The position numbers were made by a program, and so were the translations under genes. 64,000 bases of DNA. It comes from Hsuehochloa calcarea. Lineage: Eukaryota; Streptophyta; Magnoliopsida; Poales; Poaceae. Positions within the stretch are counted from its first letter, which is position 1; each line of letters starts with the position of its first letter. Positions 11,519-23,891 of the stretch are shown in pieces. The stretch lies in NCBI GenBank assembly GCA_036346395.1, contig CM070609.1:25231223-25295222 (forward strand). The letters run 5' to 3'. The notes beneath the pieces were generated by a model. It was not told the DNA's origin. It worked only from the letters and a program-made list of their open reading frames with translations, and did not search any database.

Positions 11519-12087
11519 ACAAGCAAGTAGTTAAATATAACATTTATCGGTATTACACGAACGTTGACTGTGATTGTACACACTTACAGTGTCGAACATC
11601 GCATGAGTGAGGTGTTAAGGGCGTTGAGGATGAAGAGAAAGAACAATTACTCAAAGATCACTGTGAAGACGCAGTCTTGAACCACGTGGTTAAGATGATC
11701 CTTCTTGAAGATGTTGACAACAGAGCATCATTGTTCATCCGTCTTGTTGGCCTGTTCCATGTACCATACATGCAATCTCATACAAGCAAATCCTAGGGTA
11801 CGATCGTGCTCTACCGTCTCGACTAACAGCTCGCCTAGCACGAATTTCTAGGCCAATGGGAAGAAGGGGATGTCAGAACAGGAGTCGATCATCTTCGATT
11901 TGCCCTTGCTGCCTCGCTTTTTAGAGGTCGGCTTCACGAGAGTCGACCGAACATGAGGTGTAGATGCATCTGATGCACTGGACCCTTGCGGCTTCGGTGC
12001 AGGTAGCTCCGGTACAGGTAGCTCATGTGGACTTGACACCGTTGTAGGATATTCCCATAAAGTTGACACCAGAGTAGGTAGCCCCAA
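11316..12087 (-). pseudogene. CACTA second gene, Ulp1-like protease exons
   Basis: The minus-strand reading GFLDPHLVFLQTIKENAKF ... HRDKELILLPYNQE (about 11325-11460) matches the start of the Ulp1/C48 peptidase-like domain carried by many grass CACTA elements, where ILLPYN precedes the HW catalytic region. A GTAAGT donor follows directly after the last Glu, so the domain continued in another exon. The 11848-12087 segment is Pro/Ser-rich and then basic (KPTSKKRGSKGKSK), a plausible linker. The catalytic residues are not visible, so this is a fragment. Confidence 0.6.
11486..11515. repeat. (TA)n microsatellite
   Basis: A 30-base alternating TA run next to the Ulp1-like exon. Confidence 0.95.
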
Positions 12088-13121
12088 GCAGATGTCACTC
12101 TTGGGCCACTGGATGAATATTCTAATGGCTTACCCTAGAGTTATGACCTCGTCTTTTGGGGGGGGGGAATCTGCAGCGAGACGACCGTGAAATTAGCATA
12201 AACACCGTCCACATTCACTTTTGCGAAACCCGGCACTAGATTTACATCGTGCACCAAAGCCCCAACACTGGATGGACACATCTGGCATCAAGAAGCATCT
12301 AGGGCAACGGAGGCATATCCCACTTGAAGTTTGCACTTCATAGCCACCTACATAATGATACAAAATTAGCTACTCCAACTGGCCTATTAATGGATCGAGC
12401 ATTCCAGATATAATAATTATTACCAGAATGTCATCGACAGGAAATTTATCGTCGCCTTTTGGGGTAGGGTTAGGGTTGGATGCGCAGCTACTCAGAAGTT
12501 TGGGAGCTGGCTAACACAACAGGGGCAGGGGCTTGCAACTGATTTTCCCTAAGCCTTTCCTCAAGGCTCTCCATCTGCCATTGTGTCTCATCTCTGACGC
12601 AATCATTGATATCATCTCTGATGGATTTAGTGATCTCGTCTCTGAGGGATTCACACATCTTCTCTCGTAGTCGTGCATCGTGCTCGGCTTTGGCTCTTTT
12701 CCTACTCTAGTACGCTTCGGAGTCCACTGGGAATTCATGTTTCCATGGAACATAAAGACCAAGGTATCTCGTGCAACCCGGGTGCTCATCGTTTTCCAGG
12801 GCCGTGGAGAGTATATCTCTCCCTAACTCCCTGGAATGAGCCTTGGGAAGATTATGCACTCAGCGTTTCCAGCAATAGAACGACATGTTATTCCACTTCC
12901 TATGAAGTTATGGAGTAATTACAAACTAGGTAGTTTGATATCTTACGAGGCGCTGGGACACTTGCTCGTTTGTGGGGTTTAGAAAGGAGATGACCCCTGA
13001 AGACAATGTAGATAACCTTGCTCTTAGCCGGTTTCAAGCGCGCTCATCAGGGATCTCTATAAATGGCGGGGAGGCATTCGAAAGGTTTGCCTACCGGTCC
13101 TGATCCCTCCATTGCGGGATT
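12088..13121 (-). other. CACTA second gene, intron or degraded coding
   Basis: The minus-strand segment 12511-12789 includes repeated NPSE-type sequence (CVNPSETRSLNPSEMISM) and may be an exon. The remainder has no recognisable domain. Confidence 0.4.
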
Positions 13122-13727
13122 TTACCCACATACCCAACGGTGTTGAGTCTGTGGGGGTGTGTTTTTTGTCTGAAGGGCCCAATGCGCTGCACTTTCACTC
13201 ATAAAATCATATGTTGTCTTCTTCGCCACAAACTCTTTCCAATACTCTTCCAATAACAGATACATGTGGAAGGGCGTCAGATCCTTCTTCATGTAGTTCT
13301 TGACAAGCGTGCTCTTGAAGTTCTTCAATGCTTTGCACGACTGTAGCAATTCGTGTAGTCGCACGGAGTCCTGGTGTTGTTTCGGGATCTCGAACGATCG
13401 AAAAATATCCATCAGCAGCTCAGCTTTTTGAGCTTTGGTCAACTCCTTCCACAAATCATAGGTGATGTTGACCCGTTCTCGTGCAACTATTCCGACTGTT
13501 CTCCAGAATGCAGACACTGCTCGAGGAGGATTGATAGGGGTCCCATACTCATCGACCTCCGTGATGGTAAATCGGCCCCCGTGTCTTTTCGATATTCCTC
13601 TTCTTATACCGCACTTGGATATTCCATAGGACAGCGCATCAGACGCATGAGGCAACGATGGCGAAGAATGAGCGGAAGACATCTTCATAAGAAATAGAAG
13701 TTCCGACATGCATAAACATATTATCAT
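13122..13727 (-). pseudogene. CACTA TNPA-like transposase part
   Basis: An open frame of 201 residues on the minus strand. The central part (GRFTITEVDEYGTPINPPRA ... VGIVARERVNITYDLW ... ELLMDIFRSFEIP) follows the pattern of the plant En/Spm second transposase family (Plant_transp), in which the V(D/N)EYGxP block precedes a short-helix region. In the family this protein binds the subterminal repeats. It precedes the Ulp1-like exons on the same strand. It ends at a stop without obvious splice support. Function in this copy is doubtful because downstream exons are broken. Confidence 0.65.
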
Positions 13728-14219
13728 AAGATTCGATTTGTATGTGTATGGGTATACACACCAATTAATAAATAATTGGGATATGTAGTGAAGAAATTAG
13801 AACCAATTCAATGACATAATTGACATATAAACATGTAAATCCTTCAAGTCATTTAAAAGGAATAATATGCTCAACACAAACATCATGTGAACAAATAAAA
13901 TTAGCATAAAGCTAAGATTTAACATTTTGATATTGCTTTCAAATGTAGAGTAACCTTTCCAATTAGAGATCAAGTTCAAACCCGATTATCAAAACAATTT
14001 CAGTACAAGGCTATTATCATGAGAGAGCATTAATCTCAAGCCACCACACCACATTGTAATATATTCCAATAGCATTATCAAAACAAATACCATCTGAATC
14101 ACTGACTAGAACAAATACAAATTCATAAAGCAAGTATAACACCTCATACTATTCAGTGCTTGAACCAGATACATGAGTCCATGAGGATAATGATAGCATG
14201 ATAGATTATTGATATAAAG
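13728..14219. other. CACTA internal AT-rich spacer
   Basis: AT-rich sequence upstream (minus-strand sense) of the TNPA-like frame. I see no coding sequence here; it is probably an intron or the 5' region of the second gene. Confidence 0.5.
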
Positions 14220-17021
14220 AGTGAGGGAAAGGGGCGTTTGAAGGATCTAGACCCGTCATTATTAGTTAATATAGTGTTTTAGTGATTAATTATAAATCTA
14301 TTCGTGAGACTAACACTTCTATTGTTATATCTAGTATGTAGTATCATTTGGATATAAAGGTGGGAATCATGGAGGTATGCATTCGACATCTTATTCTTAT
14401 ATATTATTGTATTCCTCGGATCCAAAATATAGGTCGAACTCCATCATAAGTTTAACTTGAATATGTGTGTATGTTCCTATTACACATTCGTATATGCACA
14501 CATTTAGGGAGAGTTTACTCTACATTTTATGGTTTCATTAGTATTGATCCATATTCTATTTTCCACATACATTAATGATCTTTACTTTGAACATATCATT
14601 GAGTATATAAAACTTGTGCAGTTCCTATACACTCAGTTGTCCCCCCATTTATCTATATTCAATTATGTGCAATTGAAGTGGTAATCATCAGTTACCAAAG
14701 AGGGGAAGATTGAAGTTTCTTGTCCCACCATTATGAGTCAATGGCATGGTGTGGTAATTAATGATAGTCATATTGTGGAACAAACATTCTCCGTGAGTTG
14801 GATGATTAGATTATGTTCTAAGATGATGAAGACTTTGGATGACATCATGATTTGATCATCAAGTCAAGAGAAAACCCATCATGTGTTGATGTATATCAAG
14901 ACTCGGAATGAAGGATGTCATCATGAGTTGATGAGCATCGAGTCAAGATTCCGAAGTAAAAGAGATCATCATGTGTTGATGATTATCAAAGTCATGGACC
15001 CAGTCTTGAAGTAAAGATGTGCATTATCGAATTTCAAGAAGATGCTTAAGGCAAAGGTATGAATAGCTAGGCCTAAGGATGTGTTCCTAGTCTTTTACCA
15101 GTCTTGGTGTTTGGTTGGAAGACTGGATTGCTAGTATAGGTTGCCGTACTATTAAGAGGGGTCTTGGCTAGTAGCATGAGTTAGTCATTTGTTGATAGCT
15201 TATTGTGCTTGCCCTAGCTCATCTATATATGGTGCTATTATTTACGAATGTGTTTTGCGAATAGCCGAGGCTCATGCATTTAATCTTTGTAGCATGAGAC
15301 TATAATTTGCAAATGTGCTTTGTAAATGGTTGAAGTCCATGCACCCTAACCTTGTGGTATGATGCTATTTTTTGCACATGTGTTTTGCAAATAGTTGATG
15401 CTCATGCATAATCTTTGTAGCATATGACTTTAGTTTGCAAACGTTTTTTGCAAATGGTTTAAGTCCATGTACCTTATTCCTTGTGTGATTCTAAAAGTTG
15501 GCAAATGTATTTTGCAACTTGTTAAGAATCTTGTCTTTGATTCTTGTTGGCATGGCTCATCAATTGGCAAATGTGTTTTGCAATTAAGGTTGTTGTGAGA
15601 GCCAATGATGTTTTCTCCAAAAGTGCGGTAGTACCGACGTGTTGTTGGCGGAACTACTGCACTGCGGTAGTCCCGGAGTTCCCATGGAGGAACTACCGCA
15701 GCCCGGATGAACCGAAGTCTTGCGGTATGTATTTTCCAGAGAGATGCTTTTTGAGTTTGTTTTGCTCTCTTGGACGTGTGGTATGACCGACGTGTTGTCG
15801 GCGGAACTACTGCTGAGCGGTAGTACCGTGGTTCTTGTCGCGGAACTACCGCAACCCGGATGGTCAGAAATACGGCGGTACGCATTTTCCAGAGAGACGC
15901 TTTTTCGAGTTTGATTTGCTCTCTTGGAAATGAGGTAGTACCGGCGTGTTGGGAGCGGAACTACCGCAGCTCGGTATTTTTGGAAGATGGTGCGGTACGT
16001 TATTTCCAGTAGGTGCCATGTGTTGGACCTAAGAGGAAACAGTAGTACCACCCTTCAGAAAACGGAATGACCGAAGTGCGGAACTACCGCGAGATGACCG
16101 TCCGTAGTACCTCACCTAGTTTCTCAACGACTAATTTCTTGTCTGAGATAGCCGTTACTGTGTTTATCGTGTAGGTGTGGTAGTACCGGCCGTTGAACGG
16201 CGGTAGTATCACTCGTTATGATTTTTCAATAGCTTTTCTTTCCAACGGCTAGTTTTTGTGTGTGGGCTATATATACCCACCTTGTCTGGTTGGGAAATGA
16301 TCTTTGGTACCTCAATTCATTCTCTTGAGTAAAGAGCAAATCCTCTCATCTCTTATGTGCATGTGTTGCACTTAGTGAGCTTGGGGAGCAAACCCTAAGT
16401 GCATGTGTTGCCTTAGGTAGTGCATTGTGTATCCATTGAGTTTAGACACTTGATTAGTTCAAGCGAAAGTCGTAGACTTGTTACTTTTGGTGTTTGCCGA
16501 CACCTAGACGGCGTGGAGGCGTCGTGGACCGGTGATCTTCTCAAGAAGCTTGTGAGAAGACGCAGTGTGGTTGTGAGTGGTTTGGTGCTCGCCATCTCCG
16601 GAATGGAGGAAGAGCAACCCGAGTGGATCGAGGTGTTGGTTCGTATTAGAACCGGTCCAAGTAATTGGACTTACCTCAGGGGTGTTGGTTTAATTTGTGG
16701 AGCAGGTCCAATTCGTTAGGGATTACCTCAACGTGGACTAGTGGAGACCAGCAAGTCTCCGAACATCACGGTAAAACATCATCGTGTCTATTGTGGTTTG
16801 TTATTGTGCTTTACTTTGAATAATTTACATTCCTTGCATTAATTGCTTATATTCTTTTGGTCATATTGTCGGTGCACTTAGTAAAGACTAGGTGTTTTAG
16901 GCCTTGATTGTGCAAAACTGAATTGTTATTAACTTTCGCATTATAAATTGGTTTCAGCCAAATAGAAATTTTTAAAAACCGCCTATTAGCTCCCCCTCTA
17001 GTCGGCCTTCTCGATCTTACA
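14220..17021 (+). mobile_element. SIRE/Maximus-like copia fragment with 3' LTR
   Basis: The plus-strand stretch near 14655-14710 (ATGTGCAATTGAAGTGGT ... ACCAAAGAGGGGAAGAT) is the typical 3' untranslated end and polypurine tract of SIRE/Maximus copia elements. It is followed by an LTR, 14711-17021, starting TGAAGTTTC. The end CTCCCCCTCTAGTCGG then CTTACA is the characteristic LTR end of this lineage. No coding region remains to the left, so the element is truncated at its 5' side; the left limit is approximate. It interrupts the CACTA element. Confidence 0.7.
15620..16015 (+). repeat. 154-bp tandem repeat inside the LTR
   Basis: Two full units end in GCTCTCTTGGA (15774 and 15928) and a third partial unit follows. 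Each unit contains GCGGTAGTACCG-like and GGAACTACCGC motifs, which are partial inverted copies of each other. Confidence 0.8.
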
Positions 17022-17414
17022 GCGTCGGGGTCGGCAACTTTGGGCGTTGAGGAGAAGGATGAGCAGGGAGCTGTACCGGAGCAGCAGGGCCGTGTCGAAG
17101 GGGAGGTGCACTGGGCTCGAGGGAGGAGGAGGAGGCAGCAAGCTTGGGGGTGGGTAGGAGGCGGCGGGCTCGGGGGAGGAGGAGGTGACGCGTGCTCGTG
17201 ATCGGGGAGGATGCGACGGGCTCAGGGGAGGAGGCGCGCTGGGCTCGAGGAGGAGGCGGCATCGAGGACTGCGGTGATGGGCTCGGGGGAGGAGTCGCGC
17301 TGTGCTCGAGGAGGAGGTGACATCGAGAACGGTGGCGACAGGCTCGGGGGAGCAGGGTGAGTTGAGAAACTTAATCGTTTGAGTGGGGGGCGGGCAAACC
17401 CTAGAGTTCGAATG
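17022..17414 (-). other. GC-rich 5'-exon-like segment
   Basis: Strongly G-rich on the plus strand. On the minus strand it reads as Pro/Ser/Ala-rich low-complexity protein. A similar G-rich block (45960-46100) lies at the same place relative to subterminal repeats in the second CACTA copy, so this may be a first exon or 5' UTR of a CACTA gene. It is cut by the SIRE-like LTR at 17021. Confidence 0.45.
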
Positions 17415-17720
17415 TAAATAGGATTAGACATCACAGACGGTTCTAAAGTAGAACCGTTTATGATAAATAATATCACAGACGGTTCCAATAAATACTGTCT
17501 GCGATAGATTGCGTATCACAAACGGTTTGTAGATGAAACTGTCTGTGATATCTGATGTATCACAGACGGATTATCCTAAGGAACCGTTTGTGATAGATTG
17601 TGTATCACAGGCAATTTTTAAATGAAACCGTATGTAATAGATTATCACAGATGATTTATAAAAGAAAACGTATGTAGTATTCTTTTGTATTGGTAAATCT
17701 AGTTCTGTTTATTGGCTAAC
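17415..17720. repeat. internal subterminal-type repeat array of CACTA
   Basis: At least eight copies of TCACAGACGGTT-like motifs in both orientations (for example GAACCGTTTGTGATAGATTG and TATCACAGACGG). The continuation to about 17880 is homologous, in the same orientation, to the inward flank of the left terminus (10330-10460; shared AGCCATGCCCTCTGAAAC). No CACTA terminus lies here. Confidence 0.85.
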
Positions 17721-18027
17721 CTCATGAAATACTAGCCATGCCCTCTGAAACGAGCAGAAACACAACAAGTATATGTATACATCTAATTCACATTCATTTC
17801 AGAAACAAACACATCCATTTTATAGTATAAATCAATTAACTCAAATGAACTAAAATTAACCATTCAGAACATATACACACACTGTTCAATCTTTAAAAAT
17901 TAGCCCTTCATGATGATCGACGCGTATGTAGCTAGTTTCGTCACGTTGTTCTTCCTCGACCCTTATGTCATTTCCGAAAGGAGGTAACTCATCAAATTGA
18001 TTGTATTCTTCCTCGTCCACTATATTC

Positions 18028-21000
18028 TCAACTCCAACAATTCTCCTTTTTTTCATGAAGAACTACGCGACGCTTCCTATTTACCTGGTCAGTTACATAG
18101 AATACTTGAACAACTTGGTTAGCGAATACGAATGGTTCATCTTTGTATCCGACACGTTCGATGTCCATGGTAGTGACGCCATACTTGTCAACCTTCACCT
18201 GTGAGATATGGACCCAATGACACCGAAACAGGGGGATTTTGAAAAGCACGTAGTCGAGCTCCCAAATCTCGTCTATGACCCTATAGTAGGAGCTCCTCAG
18301 CTCATCGGTGTTGAACGCATCTATGTGGACACCGCTGTTCTGGTTAGTGCTAATTATATCTTGAGCATGCGTATAGAATGTGTACCCATTTATGTCGTAT
18401 CTTTGCCTTATCACAACTGTAAATATTGACCCTTTTGCCAACCATGTCAGCATATCACTTGACGAGCTCCTAGCGAGTCGCTCCTTCAACTATTGGTTGA
18501 ATCGACTGTTGTGTTGTCTCGTGATCCAAACATCCAGCCGCTCTGGATTCTATTGCCGAAGCAAGTCCTATATACGGGGACACTTCAGTTATGTGTTGCA
18601 AGACCATGAAATGTGCTTGAGCATATGCATCCATATCTGGAGTGATAGTTTTCCTTTTGATGGTCTTGCATCCCCTCATGGTGAGATCGAGGCACACCTA
18701 TCGGTTTGACCTGAGCCACGTAATCAACATAGAACTCAATGACCTCTTCGGTTGCATAACCTTAGACGGTGCTGCCCTCCGGCTGAGATCGATTCCGTAC
18801 ATAGGACTTGAGAATTTCCATAAACCTCTCAAACGGGTACATGCTAAGTAGGAACACGGGCTCGCACATCTTCATCTCCCTCACAATGTGAACAACGAGA
18901 TAGACCACGATATCGAAAAATGATGGAGGAAAATACATCTCAAGATCACATACAATCGTCACCACCTCGTCCTGTAGAGTATCTAGCCCTTCGGGATCGA
19001 TGACCTTCTGAGCAATTGTGTTAAAGAGATAACACATCCTCAAGATTGTCTCTCGGATCTTGATTGACAAAATACTTCTAATTAAAACAGGGAGTATCTG
19101 TGTCCTCAGCACATGACAATCATGAGACTTCATGCCAATTAACTTCAAATCTTCTATCGAAACAAGTTTCTTCATGTTGGCGGAGTAAGCGGACAGAACT
19201 TTCACACCATGCAAGTACTGGCACAGTTCAACTCTCTCGGCCTTGGACAGAGTGTAACAAGCAAGGGGGAGGTACGTTCATCCTTTATCGGTCTTTATCG
19301 GTGCTAACTCGGGTCTGATGTCCATATCAACCAAGTCAAGTCGTGCGTTGACACCATCCTTTGTTTTGTCACGAATGTTCAGTAAGAGACCAATCAAGTT
19401 GTCACATACATTCTTCTCTACGTGCATGACGTTGATGTAGTGGTGAACTTCTAGGTGCTCTCAATAAGGTAAGTCCCAAAATATTAATTTCTTCTTCCAG
19501 ATGTTCTTCTCACGGGTCCTCGATTTAGGCCCATTTCCGAGCACAACATCTAAATCCTTAACCATATCATAAACCTCTTTTCCGCTTAAATGCCTTGGAG
19601 CTGAACTGTCCTCCTTCTCTCCGTCGAATTGTTTCTTCATCCTGCGGTATGGGTGAGCCCTCCGAAGGAACCTACGGTGACGCATGTACACGGTTTTGCG
19701 CGAGTGCTTCTGTTGGATCGAAAAGGCGACTAGAGGGGGGGTGAATAGGAGCACGCTCACTTTTTCACAAATTATGAATTCAACACAATTTCACTCCAAT
19801 AGCTATGAGGAAGCTATGAAGATAAATATACCAGTACAGCGGAAGACTAGTATTGAATTCAATTTAATCCCCAAAGTAAAGCAACAAAATCAACTAAGAT
19901 CAAAGCAACACAGTGCACTGGCGGTCTGACCTCTGGACTTGACCGGTCGGACCGATTGCCGGGTGGTCGGACCGCTGTTATACCGGTCGTCGGACCGCTG
20001 CCAAATCGGTCGGACCGGTGATGATGGGCGGTCTGACCGGCAGGCTCTAGAACCGATCTGAAACAGTAAAAACAGCCCGATGACGAAGTTGCAATTAGGT
20101 CTAACTTTTGATTCTCAACTCCAAACTTCACGAAACTTTGCACACACCTTCTCTATGCTATTGAGGACCTATTCCAATCGAATATAATGATAATTCTTGG
20201 ATAGATCCTGAACAGTTGTCAATTGAGTAACAGAGGGTCTAAAACCGGGCAAGAACGAAAACTTGATCCTAATGCTTGTTCGTGAGTGATTGATGATCAA
20301 GATGATCCTAGATAGGTTCACACGTATCACAGCAAGCTAATTCATGTGAAAGAATCAATCAAAAACTCGTAGATCAAAGAAAACCCTAAAATTACGAAAT
20401 TGAAAGCAAGAACAAAAAGAGACTTATCTCAAGCAAACCTTGCGTAGATTAACATCGTGATTGATGCTGGATTACACCCACTCCATCAAGGAACAGTGGT
20501 CAATCTAAGATCACGAAAATCACCTCAAACCATCAAGAGCTCTAGCCTCCACCTCAACTCCCCCTAAGCCAATTAGGGTTTTGAAAAAAGGCGAGAGAGA
20601 CGTGGTGCAGCCACCACCTCCTCCTATTTATTGTGGAGGCCTAGAACTCCTAGGGTTTGACTCTATTGGGCTCCCGTTAAGGCCCACTAACAAACGGGTC
20701 ACACACGCACGCTTCGCAAAGCGCCGTCTTTAACCTTTTGACCTAAACTGCTTCACCATGCGCTATGGATTCGCCAATAGGTCACCCTTGTCCATCTTGT
20801 GTCACGCTTGAGTCATTGACCTCACCCGGCATAGTCGATCGTTCAGGACATCAACTCTCCAAGTCTAGTCCCGATCATCCTCGCCGTTGACCGTCGTTGA
20901 CCACCAAGCAACCTGCACAACCATAGACAAGCAAACACGAATTCGGGAATAAGTTCTTCACAACTTGACCCATGTTAGTCAAAACATGCATCATGCAATA

Positions 21001-22930
21001 CATATGCCATGATACCAATGAACTTGACCTAACATAACAACATCACCACGAAGTTGGCTGATGCATAAGTGAAAATCGGTCCGACCGCTCCCTGTGAGCC
21101 GGTCAGACTGCCCTCTGGCCGGTCGGACCGCTCCCTGTGAGCCGGTCGGACCGCCACAAGGGACTTAGCCGAAATTCAAGCCCTGAAATTCCGAAACCTT
21201 CTGGAAACTTAAAATGAATAGAGCTTTTGCTTGGGAACTCCAAAAATTATGAGACCAAGTGCATTGAGATCCCCTCACTTGCCTACAACACCTATTTTTG
21301 GCCCAGCCTGTTCTGACCATTTGTGGTCACCGCCGGTCCGACCGCCGCACATGGCCGGTCCGACTGATTTGGGACCAGTCGGACCGCCATGCTATGGCCG
21401 GTCGGACCGCCCCTGTCCAGAATGCCTGAACTTTGTCGAAAACCTTGTGAAACAACAAACCATAAATGCCATTGCCAATTGTCACATCATCCTAAGATTT
21501 GGAGTATATCCCCATGATATCCACAGCTTCAACCACACATTCTCGATATCATCTAAGCAATGAGTACAGACTTTGGCCCCATTTGTATTCTGGCCCGACA
21601 GGTTAGTAAGGGCAAGATAATCATTTATGGTGCAGAACAACAAAGAACGTAAAATGAAGTTCTCTCGTTTGTACGCATCCCATACCTGTACCCCTTCAAT
21701 ACACGGTATTTTTAGATCTTCCTTCAATGGTGCTAGTTACACATCAATATCATTCTCAGGTTGCTTCGGCCCTTGGATAAGTATCGATATCAAAAATATA
21801 TTTCTGCTTCATACACAACCAAGGAGGAAGGTTGTAGATATAGAGAGTCAAGGGCCAAGTGTTGTGTCGACTGGTCTTGTTACCAAAAGGATTTATTCCA
21901 TTTGTACTCAATCCAAACCTTATATTCATCTGTTCCGCACCGAAGTATGCAAACCTCATATCAATATTTGCCCACTATGCAGAATTGGCAGGGTGTCTTA
22001 GCTTTCCGTCATTCTTACGCTCCTCCGAGTGCCAATGCAGCAGTTTTGCATCATTTGGGTTCGTAAAAAAACCGCTTCAAACGGAGAATTACAGGAAGAT
22101 ATCATGCCACCTTAGCAGGGGGTCTTTTCTTTACCTTGATTCCATCGCCGTCATCTGATTGATTCTTACGCTTGCATCGGGATGCGTTGCACACTGGGCA
22201 TACATGTATGTTTGCATACTTGTTACGGTAGAGGATGCAGTCATTCGGACATGCATATATTCTTTCTACTTCCATTCCCAATGGACAAATAACCTTCTTA
22301 GCTTTGTAGGTGATTTTGGGCAACTCGTTTCCCTCTGGAAGCATATCCGCTAAAAGACCTAACGGTGCCATGAAACTCTTGTCGGACCAACCGTTGCTTG
22401 ACTTCAATTTCAGCGGTTCAAACATGGATGACAACCTTGTGTATTCCGGCTTGCAGCTCGGGAGCAAAGGTTTCTTCGAGTCGTCCATCAAGCCCCGGAA
22501 TTTAACATACTCCCTCTCATTACAGTTCCCTTCTGCATCGCGAAGCATCTGATCCAGATTGTCATCGTGCAGCCTATCCAAATTGAAACCACAATCGACA
22601 TCATCCAGCGGCATATCATTGATTTCATCGGCGATGTCGTTATTACTACCTTCCTGTATAATCTGCTCTTCACCGTGACTAGTCCAACATGTATAACCTT
22701 TTTTGAAACCCCTTCGAATCAAGTGTGCTTCGATCTGCGATCGATTCTTAAACATCTTCATATTCTCGCAGTCAATGCATGGACAGTATATATTCCACCC
22801 CTTTATTCAACATATCCTCCTCGGCACCTCTTTTAAAAGAAGACTATTAATGTACTCTCCACTCACACGGTTGCCAGCGTACATCCAGCTTCAGTCCATC
22901 TACGCGATGTATATAATAATTTGGTGTTAA
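18028..22930 (-). pseudogene. TNP2-type CACTA transposase gene, interrupted
   Basis: The N-terminal transposase-associated domain (about 22700-22930) reads SWMYAGNRVSGEYINSLL, then YCPCIDCENMKMF and HLIRRGFKKGYTCW, with two in-frame stops. The middle contains VCPLGMEVERIYACPNDCIL-like sequence (about 22150-22330) with CPVCNASR, and WDAYKRENFILRSLLFCTIN (about 21610-21710). The later core reads LIGMKSHDCHVLRTQILPV, then MYPFERFMEILKSYVRNRSQ (about 18770-19140; DUF4218 region). The end has DINGYTFYT, NSGVHIDAFN, IWELDYVLFKIPLFRC and ANQVVQVFYV (DUF4216). In the family this protein binds and cuts the termini. A solo LTR splits the gene at 19711-21525, and stops and frameshifts add to the damage. 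Confidence 0.88.
19711..21525 (-). mobile_element. solo LTR (SIRE/Maximus-like) inside TNP2
   Basis: It starts TGTTGGATCGAAAAGGCGAC and ends ATATCCACA on the plus strand, with GCTTC on both sides (19706-19710 and 21526-21530). CTAGAGGGGGGGTGAATAGG at the start is the reverse complement of the usual LTR end of this lineage. The host reading is VWLK before and HSRKTVYM after on the minus strand, in frame across the duplication. Arrays of CGGTCGGACCG-like motifs lie near 19930-20040 and 21080-21410. No internal element sequence is present. Confidence 0.92.
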
Positions 22931-23389
22931 ATATTGAATTAATTCATTAGTATACTATAGATGCAACTTTTGATATGTCTTTTGAAATATGTATTTCTAA
23001 TGAATCGAAAAAACAGCAATGCACCATAGGATTAGGTTGTTCATCGCAAACACATTATAGATAGCCCATGCCCAACTTCATATGGCAAGAAGTCAACACT
23101 TGCAAAACAACACAAAAAGATAGCTCTAAACCATCTTCAATTCTCTTTTTACTGATCCAAATCATCTTTAATTCTCTCTTTACCGATCTAAACCATCTTT
23201 AATTCTTTTTCTTTACCAAGCTAGATCTAGAATACAATGTAAGGAACAAATTACATACTACTATCGATAGTCAAGAATAAATTACCAAATTTGCGGTCTC
23301 CTTTCACCAAATCGCCTCAAAACCCCATTTCCAGTAGCAACAGCAGCGAGAATAGAGCTGTAATTTAAAACAGATCGATTTGTAAGGGC
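22931..23389. other. CACTA 5' region upstream of TNP2
   Basis: AT-rich untranslated sequence between the transposase start and the right terminal array. It includes a short triplicated motif, AATTCTCTTTTTAC-like, near 23140-23215. No gene seen. Confidence 0.5.
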
Positions 23390-23644
23390 CGGGTCTGCAA
23401 TTAACCATATTATCACATACGATTTGTATGCAAACCATCTGTAATGAGGACGGAAGTCACAGACGGTTCATGTTGAAAACTAATATGAACCGTCTGTGAT
23501 ATTATCTCTTCATAGACGGTTTGTACCGCAGAAAGTAACACAAACGGTCGCTAAACCAAAACCATATGTGATTGTATTTAATACAGATAGTTTTAGTTAA
23601 CCGTCTATGATGAGACGTCTACTGTTAACCTTTTTATAGTAGTG
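23390..23644. repeat. right TIR and subterminal repeats of CACTA
   Basis: Copies of CACAGACGGTT and AACCGTCTGTGA are spaced through the stretch, which ends CCTTTTTATAGTAGTG. The last bases are the inverted partner of the left terminus. Confidence 0.88.
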
Positions 23645-23891
23645 ACAATACCTCTTTGTAGTCTCCGTGCGTGACACGTCTGCTCTAGTAAAATACTCTA
23701 GGCTAGACATGGCCTAGATTCAACTCTAATAGCTGCGCGTTCGGTGTTACCTCCTTTAAAATTTTTGGTAATGTTGCTTTTGTAAAGCTCGCAAAGTCAT
23801 CATGCTCCCATCCTTCTTACCAGAGTTTTGCTTAACTTATTTTGATCACACCGTAGTGTATGCTTTGTTTGTTTGCTTAAGATCCTCACGA

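Larger units (their letters stand above)
10101..23644 (-). mobile_element. CACTA (En/Spm) DNA transposon, composite
   Basis: The left end is CACTACTACAGAAAAA. The right end, read inward on the minus strand, is CACTACTATAAAAAGG. Both ends are flanked by ACA (10098-10100 and 23645-23647), the 3-bp target duplication expected for CACTA. Subterminal repeats built on TCACAGACGGTT fill both ends. Inside, on the minus strand, are a TNP2-type transposase gene (18028-22930) and a second gene with TNPA-like and Ulp1-like parts (11316-13727). Later insertions are a SIRE-like LTR fragment (about 14220-17021) and a solo LTR (19711-21525). A third subterminal array lies inside at 17415-17690. Confidence 0.9.

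Noticed and set aside
17017..17488. Pro-rich minus-strand frames
   Set aside because: Not supportable as an independent gene; kept only as a possible CACTA first exon.
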